Below, in pieces: positions 25,936-34,653 of a DNA stretch of 64,000 nucleotides (its first letter is position 1; every line of letters starts with the position of its first letter). The DNA is from Desulfospira joergensenii DSM 10085. Its GTDB lineage: Bacteria; Desulfobacterota; Desulfobacteria; Desulfobacterales; Desulfobacteraceae. The stretch lies in assembly GCF_000420085.1 (NCBI RefSeq), contig NZ_ATUG01000002.1:1426001-1490000 (forward strand), given 5' to 3'. The notes beneath the pieces are model-generated. The model did not search any database. It saw only the letters and a list, made by a program, of their open reading frames with translations, and had not been told where the DNA came from. The position numbers were made by a program, and so were the translations under genes.

Positions 25936-27468
25936 ATGATCGCAAAAGTCAACTCATGCGCCGTTAACGGCATTGATGCCATTGTGGTGGAGGTGGAGGT
26001 GGACATTTCCTTTGGCCTGCCCGTGTTCAATATGGTGGGTCTGGCCGAGGCTGCGGTCCGGGAGAGCAAGGAAAGGGTCAGGTCTGCCATAAAGAATTCA
26101 GGCTACACCTTTCCCATGGACCGGGTGACCATTAACCTGGCCCCGGCAGATGTGAAAAAAGAGGGTACCGGACTCGATCTGGCCGTGGCCGCAGGGATCC
26201 TGAGTGCCTCGGGCCTGATTCCCATGGACGCTTCAAAAAATTATCTCATGGCCGGGGAACTTTCCCTGGACGGCCGGGTCAAGCCGGTCAAAGGGGTTCT
26301 GCCCCTGGCCCTGGCTGCCCGGGAAAACCAATACAAAGGGGTGATGATTCCCGTCGAAAACGCCCAGGAGGCCGCCATGGTCAGGGAAATTGAAGTTCTG
26401 CCCGTGGGGCGGCTTTCCCAGCTTGTGGATCATTTTGCCGGGCAGAATTTGATCCCTCCCTTCTCCCTGGATCCTGGTTTCTTCAGGAACGCTGCCGGGA
26501 GAGGCTTTGAAGGGGATTTTTCCGATGTAAAGGGTCAGATTCATGTCAAAAGAGCCATGGAGGTCGCCGCGGCCGGCCAGCATCATCTTCTGATGACAGG
26601 TCCTCCCGGATCCGGGAAAAGCATGCTGGCCAGGAGGTTGACCACCATCCTTCCCATGCTCTCCTTTGAAGAGATTCTGGAGGTGACAAAGGTCTATTCG
26701 GTCATGGGCATGGCCTCCGCCCGCCATGGAGGCATCCAGGGAAGGCCCTTTCGTTCCCCCCATCACACCATTTCAGATGCCGGACTGGTGGGAGGGGGCT
26801 CAAAGCCGGTTCCCGGGGAGATCAGCCTGGCCCACAACGGCATCCTCTTTCTGGATGAACTGCCCGAGTTCCGGCGGAACGTGCTGGAGGTCCTCCGTCA
26901 GCCCCTGGAGGACGGCCGGGTCAGTATTTCCCGGGCCGGGGTCAAGGCGGTGTTTCCCTGCCGCTTCATGCTGGTGGCCGCCATGAACCCCTGCCCCTGC
27001 GGATTTCTGTCCGATCCTTCGGGAAAGTGTTCCTGTACTTCCCACCAGGTTCAAAAATACCGGTCCAAGATTTCAGGTCCTCTCCTGGACAGGATTGACA
27101 TCCAGGTGGAGGTCCCCAGGGTGAAATTCCAGGATTTTATGTCAAAGGAATCCGGGGAACCTTCTTCCCGGATCCGGGCCCGGGTGGAAAAGGCCTTTGA
27201 ACTTCAATCCAAAAGGTTTTTGTCCCACGGGATTTTCAGCAACAGCCAGATGGGGTCAAGGCTTAGGGAAAAATTCTGCCCCATGGATACCGGCTGCCGG
27301 CGGATTCTGGAGCAGGCCTCAAAGGGGCTGGGCCTCTCGGCCAGGGCCTGCCATTCCGCTTTAAAGGTGGCCCGGACCATTGCCGACCTGGACTATTCAT
27401 CAAAAATCAAGACCCATCACCTGGCCGAGGCCATCCAGTACAGGAGTTTTGACAGGGATCCCATGTGA
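25936..27468 (+). CDS. YifB/ComM-family Mg-chelatase-like AAA+ ATPase
   Basis: 510 residues. The N-terminal ChlI domain is MIAKVNSCAVNGIDAIVVEVE...FGLPVFNMVGLAEAAVRESKERV. The AAA+ core has Walker A GPPGSGKSML and Walker B ILFLDELPEF. The central signature is HHTISDAGLVGGGSKPVPGEISLAHNG. A four-Cys zinc insert follows (MNPCPCGFL...KCSC), and a C-terminal Mg_chelatase_C helical domain. ComM is a helicase that drives branch migration in natural transformation. The type IV pilus gene in the window makes competence conceivable, but most ComM homologues are general. The start ATG 25936 has AGAAGG 5 nt ahead; the frame opens 24 bp earlier. Confidence 0.92.
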   Translation: MIAKVNSCAVNGIDAIVVEVEVDISFGLPVFNMVGLAEAAVRESKERVRSAIKNSGYTFPMDRVTINLAPADVKKEGTGLDLAVAAGILSASGLIPMDASKNYLMAGELSLDGRVKPVKGVLPLALAARENQYKGVMIPVENAQEAAMVREIEVLPVGRLSQLVDHFAGQNLIPPFSLDPGFFRNAAGRGFEGDFSDVKGQIHVKRAMEVAAAGQHHLLMTGPPGSGKSMLARRLTTILPMLSFEEILEVTKVYSVMGMASARHGGIQGRPFRSPHHTISDAGLVGGGSKPVPGEISLAHNGILFLDELPEFRRNVLEVLRQPLEDGRVSISRAGVKAVFPCRFMLVAAMNPCPCGFLSDPSGKCSCTSHQVQKYRSKISGPLLDRIDIQVEVPRVKFQDFMSKESGEPSSRIRARVEKAFELQSKRFLSHGIFSNSQMGSRLREKFCPMDTGCRRILEQASKGLGLSARACHSALKVARTIADLDYSSKIKTHHLAEAIQYRSFDRDPM

Positions 27469-27512
27469 TATCCGGGGGTTTTAAATGATATTTAACAGGG
27501 AGCTCATTTTTT

Positions 27513-27541
27513 TTGTGTATGACATGATTTTTTAGTATAAT
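27513..27541 (+). promoter_or_regulatory. Predicted sigma-70 promoter for the phosphohexomutase gene
   Basis: TTGTGT (27513-27518), a 17-bp spacer and a perfect TATAAT (27536-27541) lie 91 bp before the GTG start. Confidence 0.5.
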
Positions 27542-27631
27542 TTAAGGTTCGATTTCAATGACCGGAAAACAAGCATCTGATATGGTAACTCTTAGGTAAT
27601 GAATTTTTAATAAAATCTGAAAGGACAGGAC

Positions 27632-29764
27632 GTGGATTCAGCAGATAAATTTTTATCAAAGGCGCGGAAGGGGTTCAATGGGATCAAGGTTTCGGACAGT
27701 CAGAAAGAATCGGCCCTCAAGTGGCTGGAGCTCTGGCTGAAAGAGGATGCGTTCATCGATTATGTTCCCCAGATCCACTATCTCATTGACAGGGAAGAAT
27801 GGGATTTTCTGATTGATTCATTCTATCAGATTATTCCCTTTGGCACCGGGGGAAGGAGAGGTCCGGTGGGGATCGGTCCCAACCGGATCAATATATGGAC
27901 CGTGCAGTCATCCGCCCAGGGTCATTCCCAGTATTTGATCAAAAAATACGGGGAAGAGGCAAAAACAAGGGGAATTGTACTGGCCTATGATGTCCGCTGC
28001 TTTACCGATGTTTCGGTTTACAATGCTCAGATCCCCAATCCGGTCATGAATCTGGACGGCAAGGGGCTGGCCATGGCGGCTGCGGAGGTTTACGCTGCAA
28101 ACGGGATATCGGTTTTCCTGTTTGAGGGGATCCGGAGCACCCCTGAACTTTCTTTTTCCATCCGGCATCTCAAGGCCGTTGCCGGGGCTCTTTTCAGTGC
28201 CAGCCACAACCTGCCCACGGATAACGGCAAAAAGGTCTATGATAATTTCGGTGGACAGCTCATCCCTCCGGATGACCAGATCCTGGTGGATGAGGTCACC
28301 CATAAGATAAAAGATATCTTGAGAATTGCATACGAAGATGCCCTGGATCAAGGTCTGGTAAGCCTGGTGGGTGAAGAAATCGATGCTGCCTATCAGAAAG
28401 CCGCAGCCTCTGTCTCCCTGTCCGGGGCTAGGAGTGCCCGGGTGATTTTTTCGCCCCTGCACGGAACCGGGATCACTTCCGTATACCCGGTGCTCAAAAA
28501 CCTCGGATTTGAGGTGATGCTGGACCCCAAAACCGAGAACATGAGCGGCGGGTTTGAAAATGTCACTTTTAACATTCCCAATCCTGAAATTGAGGCATCC
28601 TTTGATACGGCCCTGGCCTTTGCCGGAGTCGTGGAGGCTGATATCATCCTCAACACCGACCCGGATGCGGACCGGATCGGAGTCATGGCCAGGCACAAGG
28701 GTGAGTGGAAATTCCTGAACGGAAACGAAATCGGGATCCTGCTCACCCAGTTTGCCATTTCAAAGTACAGGGAGAAACAGATCCTGGGCCGGGACAATCT
28801 GATCGTGGAAACCATTGTCACCTCGTCCCTGATCAAGAAAATCGCGGAAGAAAACGGTATCCAATGCGTCAACGACCTCCTGGTGGGGTTCAAGTACATC
28901 GGCAGCCTCATGAACGAGCTGGAGGAAAAGGGCCGGATGGATGATTTTATCCTGGGGACCGAGGAGAGTCACGGGTATATTGCCGGCAATTACTGCCGGG
29001 ACAAGGATGCATCCTGTGCGGCTGTCTGGGTCTGTGAGCTGGCATCGGAACTGAAAGATGAAGGCAAAACCCTGTATGGGTACCTGGGCGAGATCTATTC
29101 TCAATACGGGTACTGCCATAATTATCTGACGGAGATCCGTCTCCTGGGCGCAAAGGGGATGGAACAGATCCAGGGAATCATGGATCATCTCAGGGAAACC
29201 CGGATCGATTCCTTTGGCAGCTTCCAGGTCCTGGACAAAAAAGATCATTGGGAGGGCGAACCCCAGCCCCATCTCTCCCTTACCAATACCATCTCCAGGA
29301 ACGTTCTGGTCTATGGACTCAAGGCCCCGGAAGACGGGGTCAGCATAAAGGTAACGGTCCGGCCCTCGGGAACGGAACCCAAGATCAAGATGTACTTTGA
29401 GGTGATCTCCAGGCCGGCCGGCCCCGGAGGTCTGAACCAAACCAAAGCCAAAACCGTTGAACTCAAAGACCGGATTGAAAAAGATTTCATGAAGTACTGC
29501 TACCGGCTCCTGGGGGCGGATTTCCCGGACAGGGGATTCCTTCTGTTCTGGCAGCTGCCCTTTATTGACAAGTTAAAGTACTTTGAAATTGAAAAGGACA
29601 TCGTGGGGCTAAGGGGCATTGAAAACCCGGAAGAACGGAAAAACCGCCTGTATGAACTGCTGGGTTTCCTGGGCTCCAACCCCGTCGACAAAATCGATCC
29701 GGCCTTCAAAGCCAAATTTGAAACGGGCATTTTGGAGTATCTGGGAATTCAGACAGGTTCCTGA
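27632..29764 (+). CDS. Phosphoglucomutase/phosphomannomutase-family protein with long C-terminal extension
   Basis: 710 residues against ~450-580 for typical members. The family order is visible: GTGGRRGPVG near residue 71, the phosphoserine loop SASHN (189-193, Ser191), the metal loop NTDPDADRIGVM, the sugar loop GTEESHGY, and the phosphate-binding RPSGTEPKIKMYFE. The active-site loop reads SASHNL instead of TASHNP, so specificity is uncertain. About 100 residues after the last domain (PFIDKLKYFEIEKDIVGLRG...) match no domain I know. The start is GTG with AAGGAC upstream; the gene has its own promoter. The likely role is hexose-1-P/hexose-6-P interconversion for envelope sugars or storage glucan. 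Confidence 0.87.
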   Translation: MDSADKFLSKARKGFNGIKVSDSQKESALKWLELWLKEDAFIDYVPQIHYLIDREEWDFLIDSFYQIIPFGTGGRRGPVGIGPNRINIWTVQSSAQGHSQYLIKKYGEEAKTRGIVLAYDVRCFTDVSVYNAQIPNPVMNLDGKGLAMAAAEVYAANGISVFLFEGIRSTPELSFSIRHLKAVAGALFSASHNLPTDNGKKVYDNFGGQLIPPDDQILVDEVTHKIKDILRIAYEDALDQGLVSLVGEEIDAAYQKAAASVSLSGARSARVIFSPLHGTGITSVYPVLKNLGFEVMLDPKTENMSGGFENVTFNIPNPEIEASFDTALAFAGVVEADIILNTDPDADRIGVMARHKGEWKFLNGNEIGILLTQFAISKYREKQILGRDNLIVETIVTSSLIKKIAEENGIQCVNDLLVGFKYIGSLMNELEEKGRMDDFILGTEESHGYIAGNYCRDKDASCAAVWVCELASELKDEGKTLYGYLGEIYSQYGYCHNYLTEIRLLGAKGMEQIQGIMDHLRETRIDSFGSFQVLDKKDHWEGEPQPHLSLTNTISRNVLVYGLKAPEDGVSIKVTVRPSGTEPKIKMYFEVISRPAGPGGLNQTKAKTVELKDRIEKDFMKYCYRLLGADFPDRGFLLFWQLPFIDKLKYFEIEKDIVGLRGIENPEERKNRLYELLGFLGSNPVDKIDPAFKAKFETGILEYLGIQTGS

Positions 29765-29770
29765 CCTTGC

Positions 29771-29798
29771 TTTACAATTTTTTTTACGTCCTTATAAT
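29771..29798 (+). promoter_or_regulatory. Predicted sigma-70 promoter for hslO
   Basis: TTTACA (29771-29776), a 16-bp spacer and a perfect TATAAT (29793-29798) begin 6 bp after the phosphohexomutase stop. Confidence 0.5.
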
Positions 29799-29836
29799 GT
29801 CGGGGAACTGACAACATACGATTGATTAAAAAAAGA

Positions 29837-30760
29837 ATGATTAAAAAAGATATATTCAACAGAGATGTCAAAGCCCTTTTCCAGGCCTCGGCCAGGGACA
29901 GGATCCATAGGTTTCTCATGGCCGGGGATCAGATCCGGGGGGCCGTGGTTCATACCACCCGGATGGTGAATGAGATGAGGGCCAACCATGACCTGGGGCC
30001 CCTGGAGACCCTGGTGCTGGGACAGGCCTATATCGCCTCGATCCTCATGTGCTCCGGTCTCAAGGGAAAGGAAAGGCTGGGCATAAATATCCAGTGCTCC
30101 GGGCCGGTCAAGGGCCTGGATGTCGAGGCCAATGTATTTGGGGAAGTCCGGGGCTTTTTAAAGACCGGCTCGATTGAGGTGGAAGATCCAAAACAGGTGA
30201 AGCGCCTCTCCTCCCTTTTCGGTGCGGGCTTTCTGACCGTGACAAAGTACCTGGAGGATTCTCCGGCCCCTTATTCCGGACAGGTGGCCTTGGAATACGG
30301 CAGTATTGCCGAGGATCTGGCCAATTACTTCCTGGTCTCGGAGCAGATCCCCACGGGATTTAAGCTGAGTGTTTTCTTTGATGATACAGAAGAGGTCACC
30401 GGCGCCGGCGGGGTGTTTCTCCAGGCCATGCCCGGGGTGGATCCCCATGAGGTGGCCAGAGCCGAGAAGATCATCCAGGAAATCGAGTCCCTGGGCCAGT
30501 CCTTTGCCCAGGGGACCCGGCCTCAGGATTTGATCCTGGATGAATTCGCAGATTTAAAGCCCAGGTTCCTTGACAGTTCAAGGGTTGAATTTTTCTGCCG
30601 GTGTTCAAGGGAGGGCATGGAAAAACATCTGAAGGGACTCCCGGAACAGGAAAAGAAAGATATCCTGGATCAGGAGGAATTCCCCCTTGAGGTTCGCTGC
30701 CATAACTGCAATTCGGTCTACCGGTTTACCCAGGGGAATATCCGTTCTTATCTGAACTGA
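29837..30760 (+). CDS. hslO: Redox-regulated chaperone Hsp33
   Basis: Holdase activated by oxidation and unfolding. 307 residues from ATG 29837 (a TTG 15 bp upstream is the alternative). The N-terminal core includes TLVLGQAYIASILMCSGLKG, GPVKGLDVEANVFGEVRGF and a substrate-binding linker (NYFLVSEQIPTG). The C-terminal redox switch has the zinc Cys in FCRCSREGM (CxC) and VRCHNCNSVY (CxxC), exactly the Hsp33 pattern, so oxidation sensing should be intact. For an anaerobe this points to oxygen or peroxide protection. Preceded by its own promoter. Confidence 0.95.
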   Translation: MIKKDIFNRDVKALFQASARDRIHRFLMAGDQIRGAVVHTTRMVNEMRANHDLGPLETLVLGQAYIASILMCSGLKGKERLGINIQCSGPVKGLDVEANVFGEVRGFLKTGSIEVEDPKQVKRLSSLFGAGFLTVTKYLEDSPAPYSGQVALEYGSIAEDLANYFLVSEQIPTGFKLSVFFDDTEEVTGAGGVFLQAMPGVDPHEVARAEKIIQEIESLGQSFAQGTRPQDLILDEFADLKPRFLDSSRVEFFCRCSREGMEKHLKGLPEQEKKDILDQEEFPLEVRCHNCNSVYRFTQGNIRSYLN

Positions 30761-30791
30761 GATTCAAATTTAAGGATTTCCAGACTTTTCC

Positions 30792-30819
30792 TTGCAAAAG
30801 GCAGTGGATCTATTATAAA
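30792..30819 (+). promoter_or_regulatory. Predicted promoter for the His-rich gene and iorAB
   Basis: TTGCAA (30792-30797), a 16-bp spacer and TATAAA (30814-30819) lie 64 bp before the 30883 start. Confidence 0.45.
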
Positions 30820-30882
30820 TAGCCATAGTGCTCAAAAGTTATGTAACAGCTATAATTAAGCTAAAAATATGAGGTTAATCCC

Positions 30883-31194
30883 ATGTGCAATCATTGCAGC
30901 GACCACACCCATGACTCCCATCACCACCATCATCCCGAGATTGTCCAGCTCATGCCTGTTCAAAACAATCTCTATGCGGTGGTTCATTCAAATCCTTCCC
31001 CGGAATTTTCAGTACAGACCGGCAAAAATAATCTAAGCCTGGTTCCCGTTCTTTTCATGGGATTGATCCGCCACGGGGAAAAGACCATGGTAGAGGGGTT
31101 CTTCGCTTCAAGCTCCATCCAGTCGTGTGAGGATCTGGAGGGATTCAGAGGATATGCAGCCTCCCTCGAGGATGCGGAAAAATTGTATTCTTAA
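30883..31194 (+). CDS. His-rich small protein upstream of iorAB, unknown function
   Basis: 103 residues. The first 20 residues carry CxxC (MCNHCSDH) and a run of His (HDSHHHHHPE), a likely Ni/Zn/Fe-binding patch. The rest is a compact soluble domain with the strand-like LSLVPVLFMGLIRHGEKTMVEGFFAS, which I do not recognise. It ends 30 bp before iorA and shares its predicted promoter. GAGG lies upstream of the ATG. The position suggests a metal-handling or regulatory accessory to the oxidoreductase, but this is inference from context only. Confidence 0.65.
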   Translation: MCNHCSDHTHDSHHHHHPEIVQLMPVQNNLYAVVHSNPSPEFSVQTGKNNLSLVPVLFMGLIRHGEKTMVEGFFASSSIQSCEDLEGFRGYAASLEDAEKLYS

Positions 31195-31224
31195 GGATGA
31201 ACATTCCTAAATTAAGGAGGATCT

Positions 31225-33075
31225 ATGCATAAACTTTTAAGGGATACCCCCGGAGAGAAGATCATGCTTCTGGGGAACGAAGCCATTGCCAGAGGAGCCA
31301 TTGAGGCCGGAGTGGCCTTTGCCACTACCTATCCGGGAACCCCTTCATCGGAGATCTCCCTGAATCTTTTCCAGATCTCCCGGGAATCAGACCTCTACTT
31401 TGAATATTCCACCAATGAGAAGGTTGCCCTGGAGGTGGCCGCGGCTGCAGCCAATTCAGGTCTGAGAACCTTTTGCATGATGAAGCATGTGGGCCTTAAC
31501 GTGGCTGCAGATCCCCTCATGACCCTGGCCTATGTGGGCGTGACCGGGGGCATGGTGATCCTGAGCGCCGATGACCCCTCCCTGTTCTCCAGTCAGAACG
31601 AGCAGGATAATCGGTACTATGCCAAGTTCGGCGGGCTTCCCATGCTGGAACCCTCTTCCGTGGCCGAAGCCAAGGAGATGATGCCGGCGGCATTTGACCT
31701 GTCCGAATCCCTGAGACAACCGGTTCTCATGAGGACCACCACCCGGATCAATCACTCCAACGCCTTTGTCACCTTTGGCGAACTCAGGCCGCGGAAAACC
31801 AAAGGAAAGTTCATCCGGGAGCCACTGAGATGCGTTACTGTGCCCGCGGTTTCCAGGGGACTTCATGCCAAGCTGCTGGAAAAGCTGGGCAGGGCAGGGA
31901 AGATGTCCGATTCCTCCGAATTTAACTTTATCCGGGGAAAAGGCAAACTGGGCATCATTGCCAACGGCGTCAGTTTCCACTATGCCGAGGACGGGGTCAG
32001 AGACCTGGGAATCGAAGACAAAACAAGCATCTTCAGGATGGGCTTTTCCAATCCCATGCCGGAAACCAAGATCAAGGATTTTTTAAAGAAATGTGAAAAA
32101 GTCCTGGTGATCGAAGAGGGCGAGCCTTTCATGGAAGAGGCGGTTAAGGCCATGGCCCAGGAAATCGGCGTCACCATCCCCATCAAGGGGAAAACTCCGG
32201 AGCTGTTTTCCCGGCTGTTCGAGTACGATCCGGCCATGGTCCGGGAGAAACTGGCTTCCTTTTTCGAGGTGGATTATACCCCGCCGGAAAAAATAGACGT
32301 TTCCAATGTCCCGGAAATCCCCAACCGGCCTCCCAATCTCTGTTCGGGCTGTTCCCACCGGGCCACATTCTATGAAGTCAAGCAGGCGGCCAAGGATATG
32401 GACGTGATCCATCCCACGGATATCGGCTGCTATACCCTGGGATTTCTCCCTCCCTTGAACATGGGGGATTTTGTCATCTGCATGGGGTCTTCCGTCAGTA
32501 CCTCCTGCGGATTCTCAAAGGCAACGGATCAGAAAGTGGTCTCCTTTATCGGGGATTCCACCTTTTTTCACTCCGGCATCACCGGCCTGGTCAATGCCGT
32601 GTTCAATAACCACAATTTCACCCTGGTCATCCTTGAGAACGGGATTACGGCCATGACCGGCCACCAGCCCCATCCCGGGGTTGAAATGGAAAAATTCGGC
32701 ATGCCGGATCAAGGACAGATCAACATTGAGCAGCTTGTCCGGTCCCTGGGTGTGGAACATGTCTCGGTCATCAAGCCGTTCAAGGTCAAAAAAAGTATCG
32801 AGACCATTAAAGAGGCCCTGGAATTCAAAGGTGTATCCGTCATCATCTCCCAGGAACCCTGTATCCTGTATGCCAGGAGCATGAAGATGAGATCTGCCAG
32901 GCCCTTCATGGTCACGGACAAGTGTACGGACCATAAGGACTGTATCAACAACATTGCCTGTCCGTCCTTTTTCATCCAGGACGGAAGGGTCTCCATTGAC
33001 GCCGATACCTGTGTGGGCTGTGCCGTATGTGCCCAGATCTGCCCTGAAAACGCCATCCGGCCCCTGAAGAACTAA
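31225..33075 (+). CDS. iorA: Indolepyruvate:ferredoxin oxidoreductase, alpha subunit
   Basis: Oxidatively decarboxylates aryl pyruvates (from Trp, Phe, Tyr) to acyl-CoA with reduction of ferredoxin; the reverse direction can make aromatic 2-oxo acids. 616 residues. N-terminal pyrimidine-binding domain: MLLGNEAIARGAIEAGVAFATTYPGTPSS. Thiamine diphosphate-binding domain with GDSTFFHSGITGLVNAVFNN near residue 445, where GDS-N27-NN marks the cofactor. The C terminus carries 4Fe-4S ligands: CTDHKDCINNIACP and CVGCAVCAQICP. AAGGAGG lies before the ATG. Operon with iorB. Confidence 0.95.
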   Translation: MHKLLRDTPGEKIMLLGNEAIARGAIEAGVAFATTYPGTPSSEISLNLFQISRESDLYFEYSTNEKVALEVAAAAANSGLRTFCMMKHVGLNVAADPLMTLAYVGVTGGMVILSADDPSLFSSQNEQDNRYYAKFGGLPMLEPSSVAEAKEMMPAAFDLSESLRQPVLMRTTTRINHSNAFVTFGELRPRKTKGKFIREPLRCVTVPAVSRGLHAKLLEKLGRAGKMSDSSEFNFIRGKGKLGIIANGVSFHYAEDGVRDLGIEDKTSIFRMGFSNPMPETKIKDFLKKCEKVLVIEEGEPFMEEAVKAMAQEIGVTIPIKGKTPELFSRLFEYDPAMVREKLASFFEVDYTPPEKIDVSNVPEIPNRPPNLCSGCSHRATFYEVKQAAKDMDVIHPTDIGCYTLGFLPPLNMGDFVICMGSSVSTSCGFSKATDQKVVSFIGDSTFFHSGITGLVNAVFNNHNFTLVILENGITAMTGHQPHPGVEMEKFGMPDQGQINIEQLVRSLGVEHVSVIKPFKVKKSIETIKEALEFKGVSVIISQEPCILYARSMKMRSARPFMVTDKCTDHKDCINNIACPSFFIQDGRVSIDADTCVGCAVCAQICPENAIRPLKN

Positions 33076-33101
33076 ATCAATAAGGAAGAGGTATAGATAA
33101 T

Positions 33102-33704
33102 ATGGAAACAACCAGACTGATCATCGTAGCAGTGGGCGGACAGGGCAATCTTCTGGCTTCCAAGGTGCTTGGGGAGGCAGCCTTGATCTCGGGGGTTCCC
33201 GTCAGGATGAGTGAAATCCACGGCATGGCCCAGCGGGGTGGCGTCGTGGAATCCGCCATCGTCTTCGGGGATGCGGAAAGTTCCATCATCTCCGACGGTG
33301 AGGCTGATATTCTTCTGGGATTTGAACCGGCCGAGACCCTGAGGGCCCTGAACCGGTGCAGCAGCCGTACCATGGTCATCACTAATACCGCTCCCCTGCC
33401 GCCCTTTACTGTCTCCATCGGCAAGGGGGAGTATCCGGATGTGGATCTGATCAAGAATCTCATCCGTCAGAAAACCGGAGGCCTGGTGGCCTTTGATGCC
33501 ATGAAGCTGGCCAGGGAAGCGGGCAGCCCCATGAGTGTAAATATCGTCCTGGTCGGCGCCCTGATCCGGTCGGAGGTTCTTCCATTTACCAAACAGGACG
33601 TCATGGAGGCCATTAAGAGGCGGGTGAAACCGGCATTTCTGGAGATGAACCTCAAGGCTTTTGAGCTGGGGTATGAAGGGGCCGGGGAAACCGTGGAAGC
33701 CTAG
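33102..33704 (+). CDS. iorB: Indolepyruvate:ferredoxin oxidoreductase, beta subunit
   Basis: 200 residues, the gamma-type 2-oxoacid:ferredoxin oxidoreductase domain. VAVGGQGNLLASKVLGEAAL is the usual N-terminal motif (GGQGxxxA). It is followed by SEIHGMAQRGGVVESAIVFG, also diagnostic. It lies 26 bp after iorA and forms the alpha2beta2 complex in the cytoplasm. The TAG stop is directly abutted by a structured repeat element (33705-33830). Confidence 0.94.
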   Translation: METTRLIIVAVGGQGNLLASKVLGEAALISGVPVRMSEIHGMAQRGGVVESAIVFGDAESSIISDGEADILLGFEPAETLRALNRCSSRTMVITNTAPLPPFTVSIGKGEYPDVDLIKNLIRQKTGGLVAFDAMKLAREAGSPMSVNIVLVGALIRSEVLPFTKQDVMEAIKRRVKPAFLEMNLKAFELGYEGAGETVEA

Positions 33705-33830
33705 GTGTTTGAACGGCAACCCACCCATCTGCAGCCTTGCTGCAGAATTCTAAGATCCTCACGTACTCCGGTACGCTCCGGTCCTAGAATCCCTTGGGCC
33801 CTGCATCTGTGAAAGTTCTCGTCCAAACAC
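33705..33830 (+). repeat. Structured 3'-UTR repeat element, copy A
   Basis: 126 bp directly after the iorB TAG. The ends form an inverted repeat (GTGTTTGAACG at 33705-33715, CGTCCAAACAC at 33820-33830). Inside are a long imperfect stem (TCTTAGA with TCTAGGA on the opposite strand) and an apical hairpin around GTACTCCGGTAC. It shares long conserved blocks with copies B (51153-51288) and C (53284-53383): CACCC, CTGCAGC, TTGC, CGCTCCGGT. All three copies have the same orientation relative to the gene they follow. Confidence 0.75.
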
Positions 33831-33909
33831 GGGGTTCCGCTCAAATCATAAAACCCAAATGAACGCTATGGTTGAGAACAATCCTTTTTTTCCGGGAATA
33901 AGGTGAAAC

Positions 33910-34653
33910 ATGGCAGACCAAACCAAGGTAAATTCCCGTGTTCTTATCCTCTGTGCCACTGAGCCGGAAATGGCGCCTTTTCTGGACCGGCACGCGCCTC
34001 GGTACATGGGCAGGGTCCGGTCCGGGGGAAAACTCTTCTCCGGGAGTCTGGGGAAAATGGATTATCATCTCCTGATTTCAGGTCCGGGGGTCTTTAACAC
34101 CGTCCACGCTCTGAGCATTTTCCTGGAGGAATCTGTCCCGGATTTCATCCTGGATACCGGAATCGCAGGGATTTTTCCTGAATCCGGCCTTCTGGTGGGG
34201 GATATCGGTCTGGCCGCCCGGGAGCAGTACATTCACACCGGAATCCAGAACGGTAATACCATCCCCGCCCCCCTTCCCTTTGACCTGATTCCGGACCTTG
34301 AATCCAGCCGTCAGGGCATCTATCCCGTGGATCCTGCCCTGATTGAAAAAGTTTATGAAGGCCTGAAATCCGGGCTGAACAATGTCCGGGTTTTCAAGGG
34401 ACGGTTCATTACCGTGTCCGCTCTTACCGGAACAAAGTCCGAGGCAGAAAAGATCCATGCCGGTTTTTTCCCTCTGATGGAGGCCATGGAAGGGGCCGGG
34501 GCCGCCCATACGGCCGCCCTTTACCGGGTGCCCTTTCTTGAGGTCAGGGCCGGGTCCAACATCGTGGGAGAGAGGGATAAATCAAAGTGGAACATCCCCC
34601 TGGCCGCGGACCGGGTCTGCCGGATCTGTGAACAGGTCACGGCCCTGTCATGA
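33910..34653 (+). CDS. mqnB: Futalosine hydrolase
   Basis: Splits futalosine to dehypoxanthine futalosine and hypoxanthine in the alternative menaquinone pathway. 247 residues of the nucleoside phosphorylase (PNP/UDP) fold. Features: ILCATEPEMAPFL at the start, GPGVFNTVHAL, TGIAGIFPESGLLVGDI, and the substrate-binding region EAMEGAGAAHTAALYRVPFLEVRAGSNIVG with catalytic Asp in ERDKSKW. Other mqn genes are not in the window. The stop overlaps tatD as ATGA. It implies menaquinone-based respiration. Confidence 0.88.
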   Translation: MADQTKVNSRVLILCATEPEMAPFLDRHAPRYMGRVRSGGKLFSGSLGKMDYHLLISGPGVFNTVHALSIFLEESVPDFILDTGIAGIFPESGLLVGDIGLAAREQYIHTGIQNGNTIPAPLPFDLIPDLESSRQGIYPVDPALIEKVYEGLKSGLNNVRVFKGRFITVSALTGTKSEAEKIHAGFFPLMEAMEGAGAAHTAALYRVPFLEVRAGSNIVGERDKSKWNIPLAADRVCRICEQVTALS

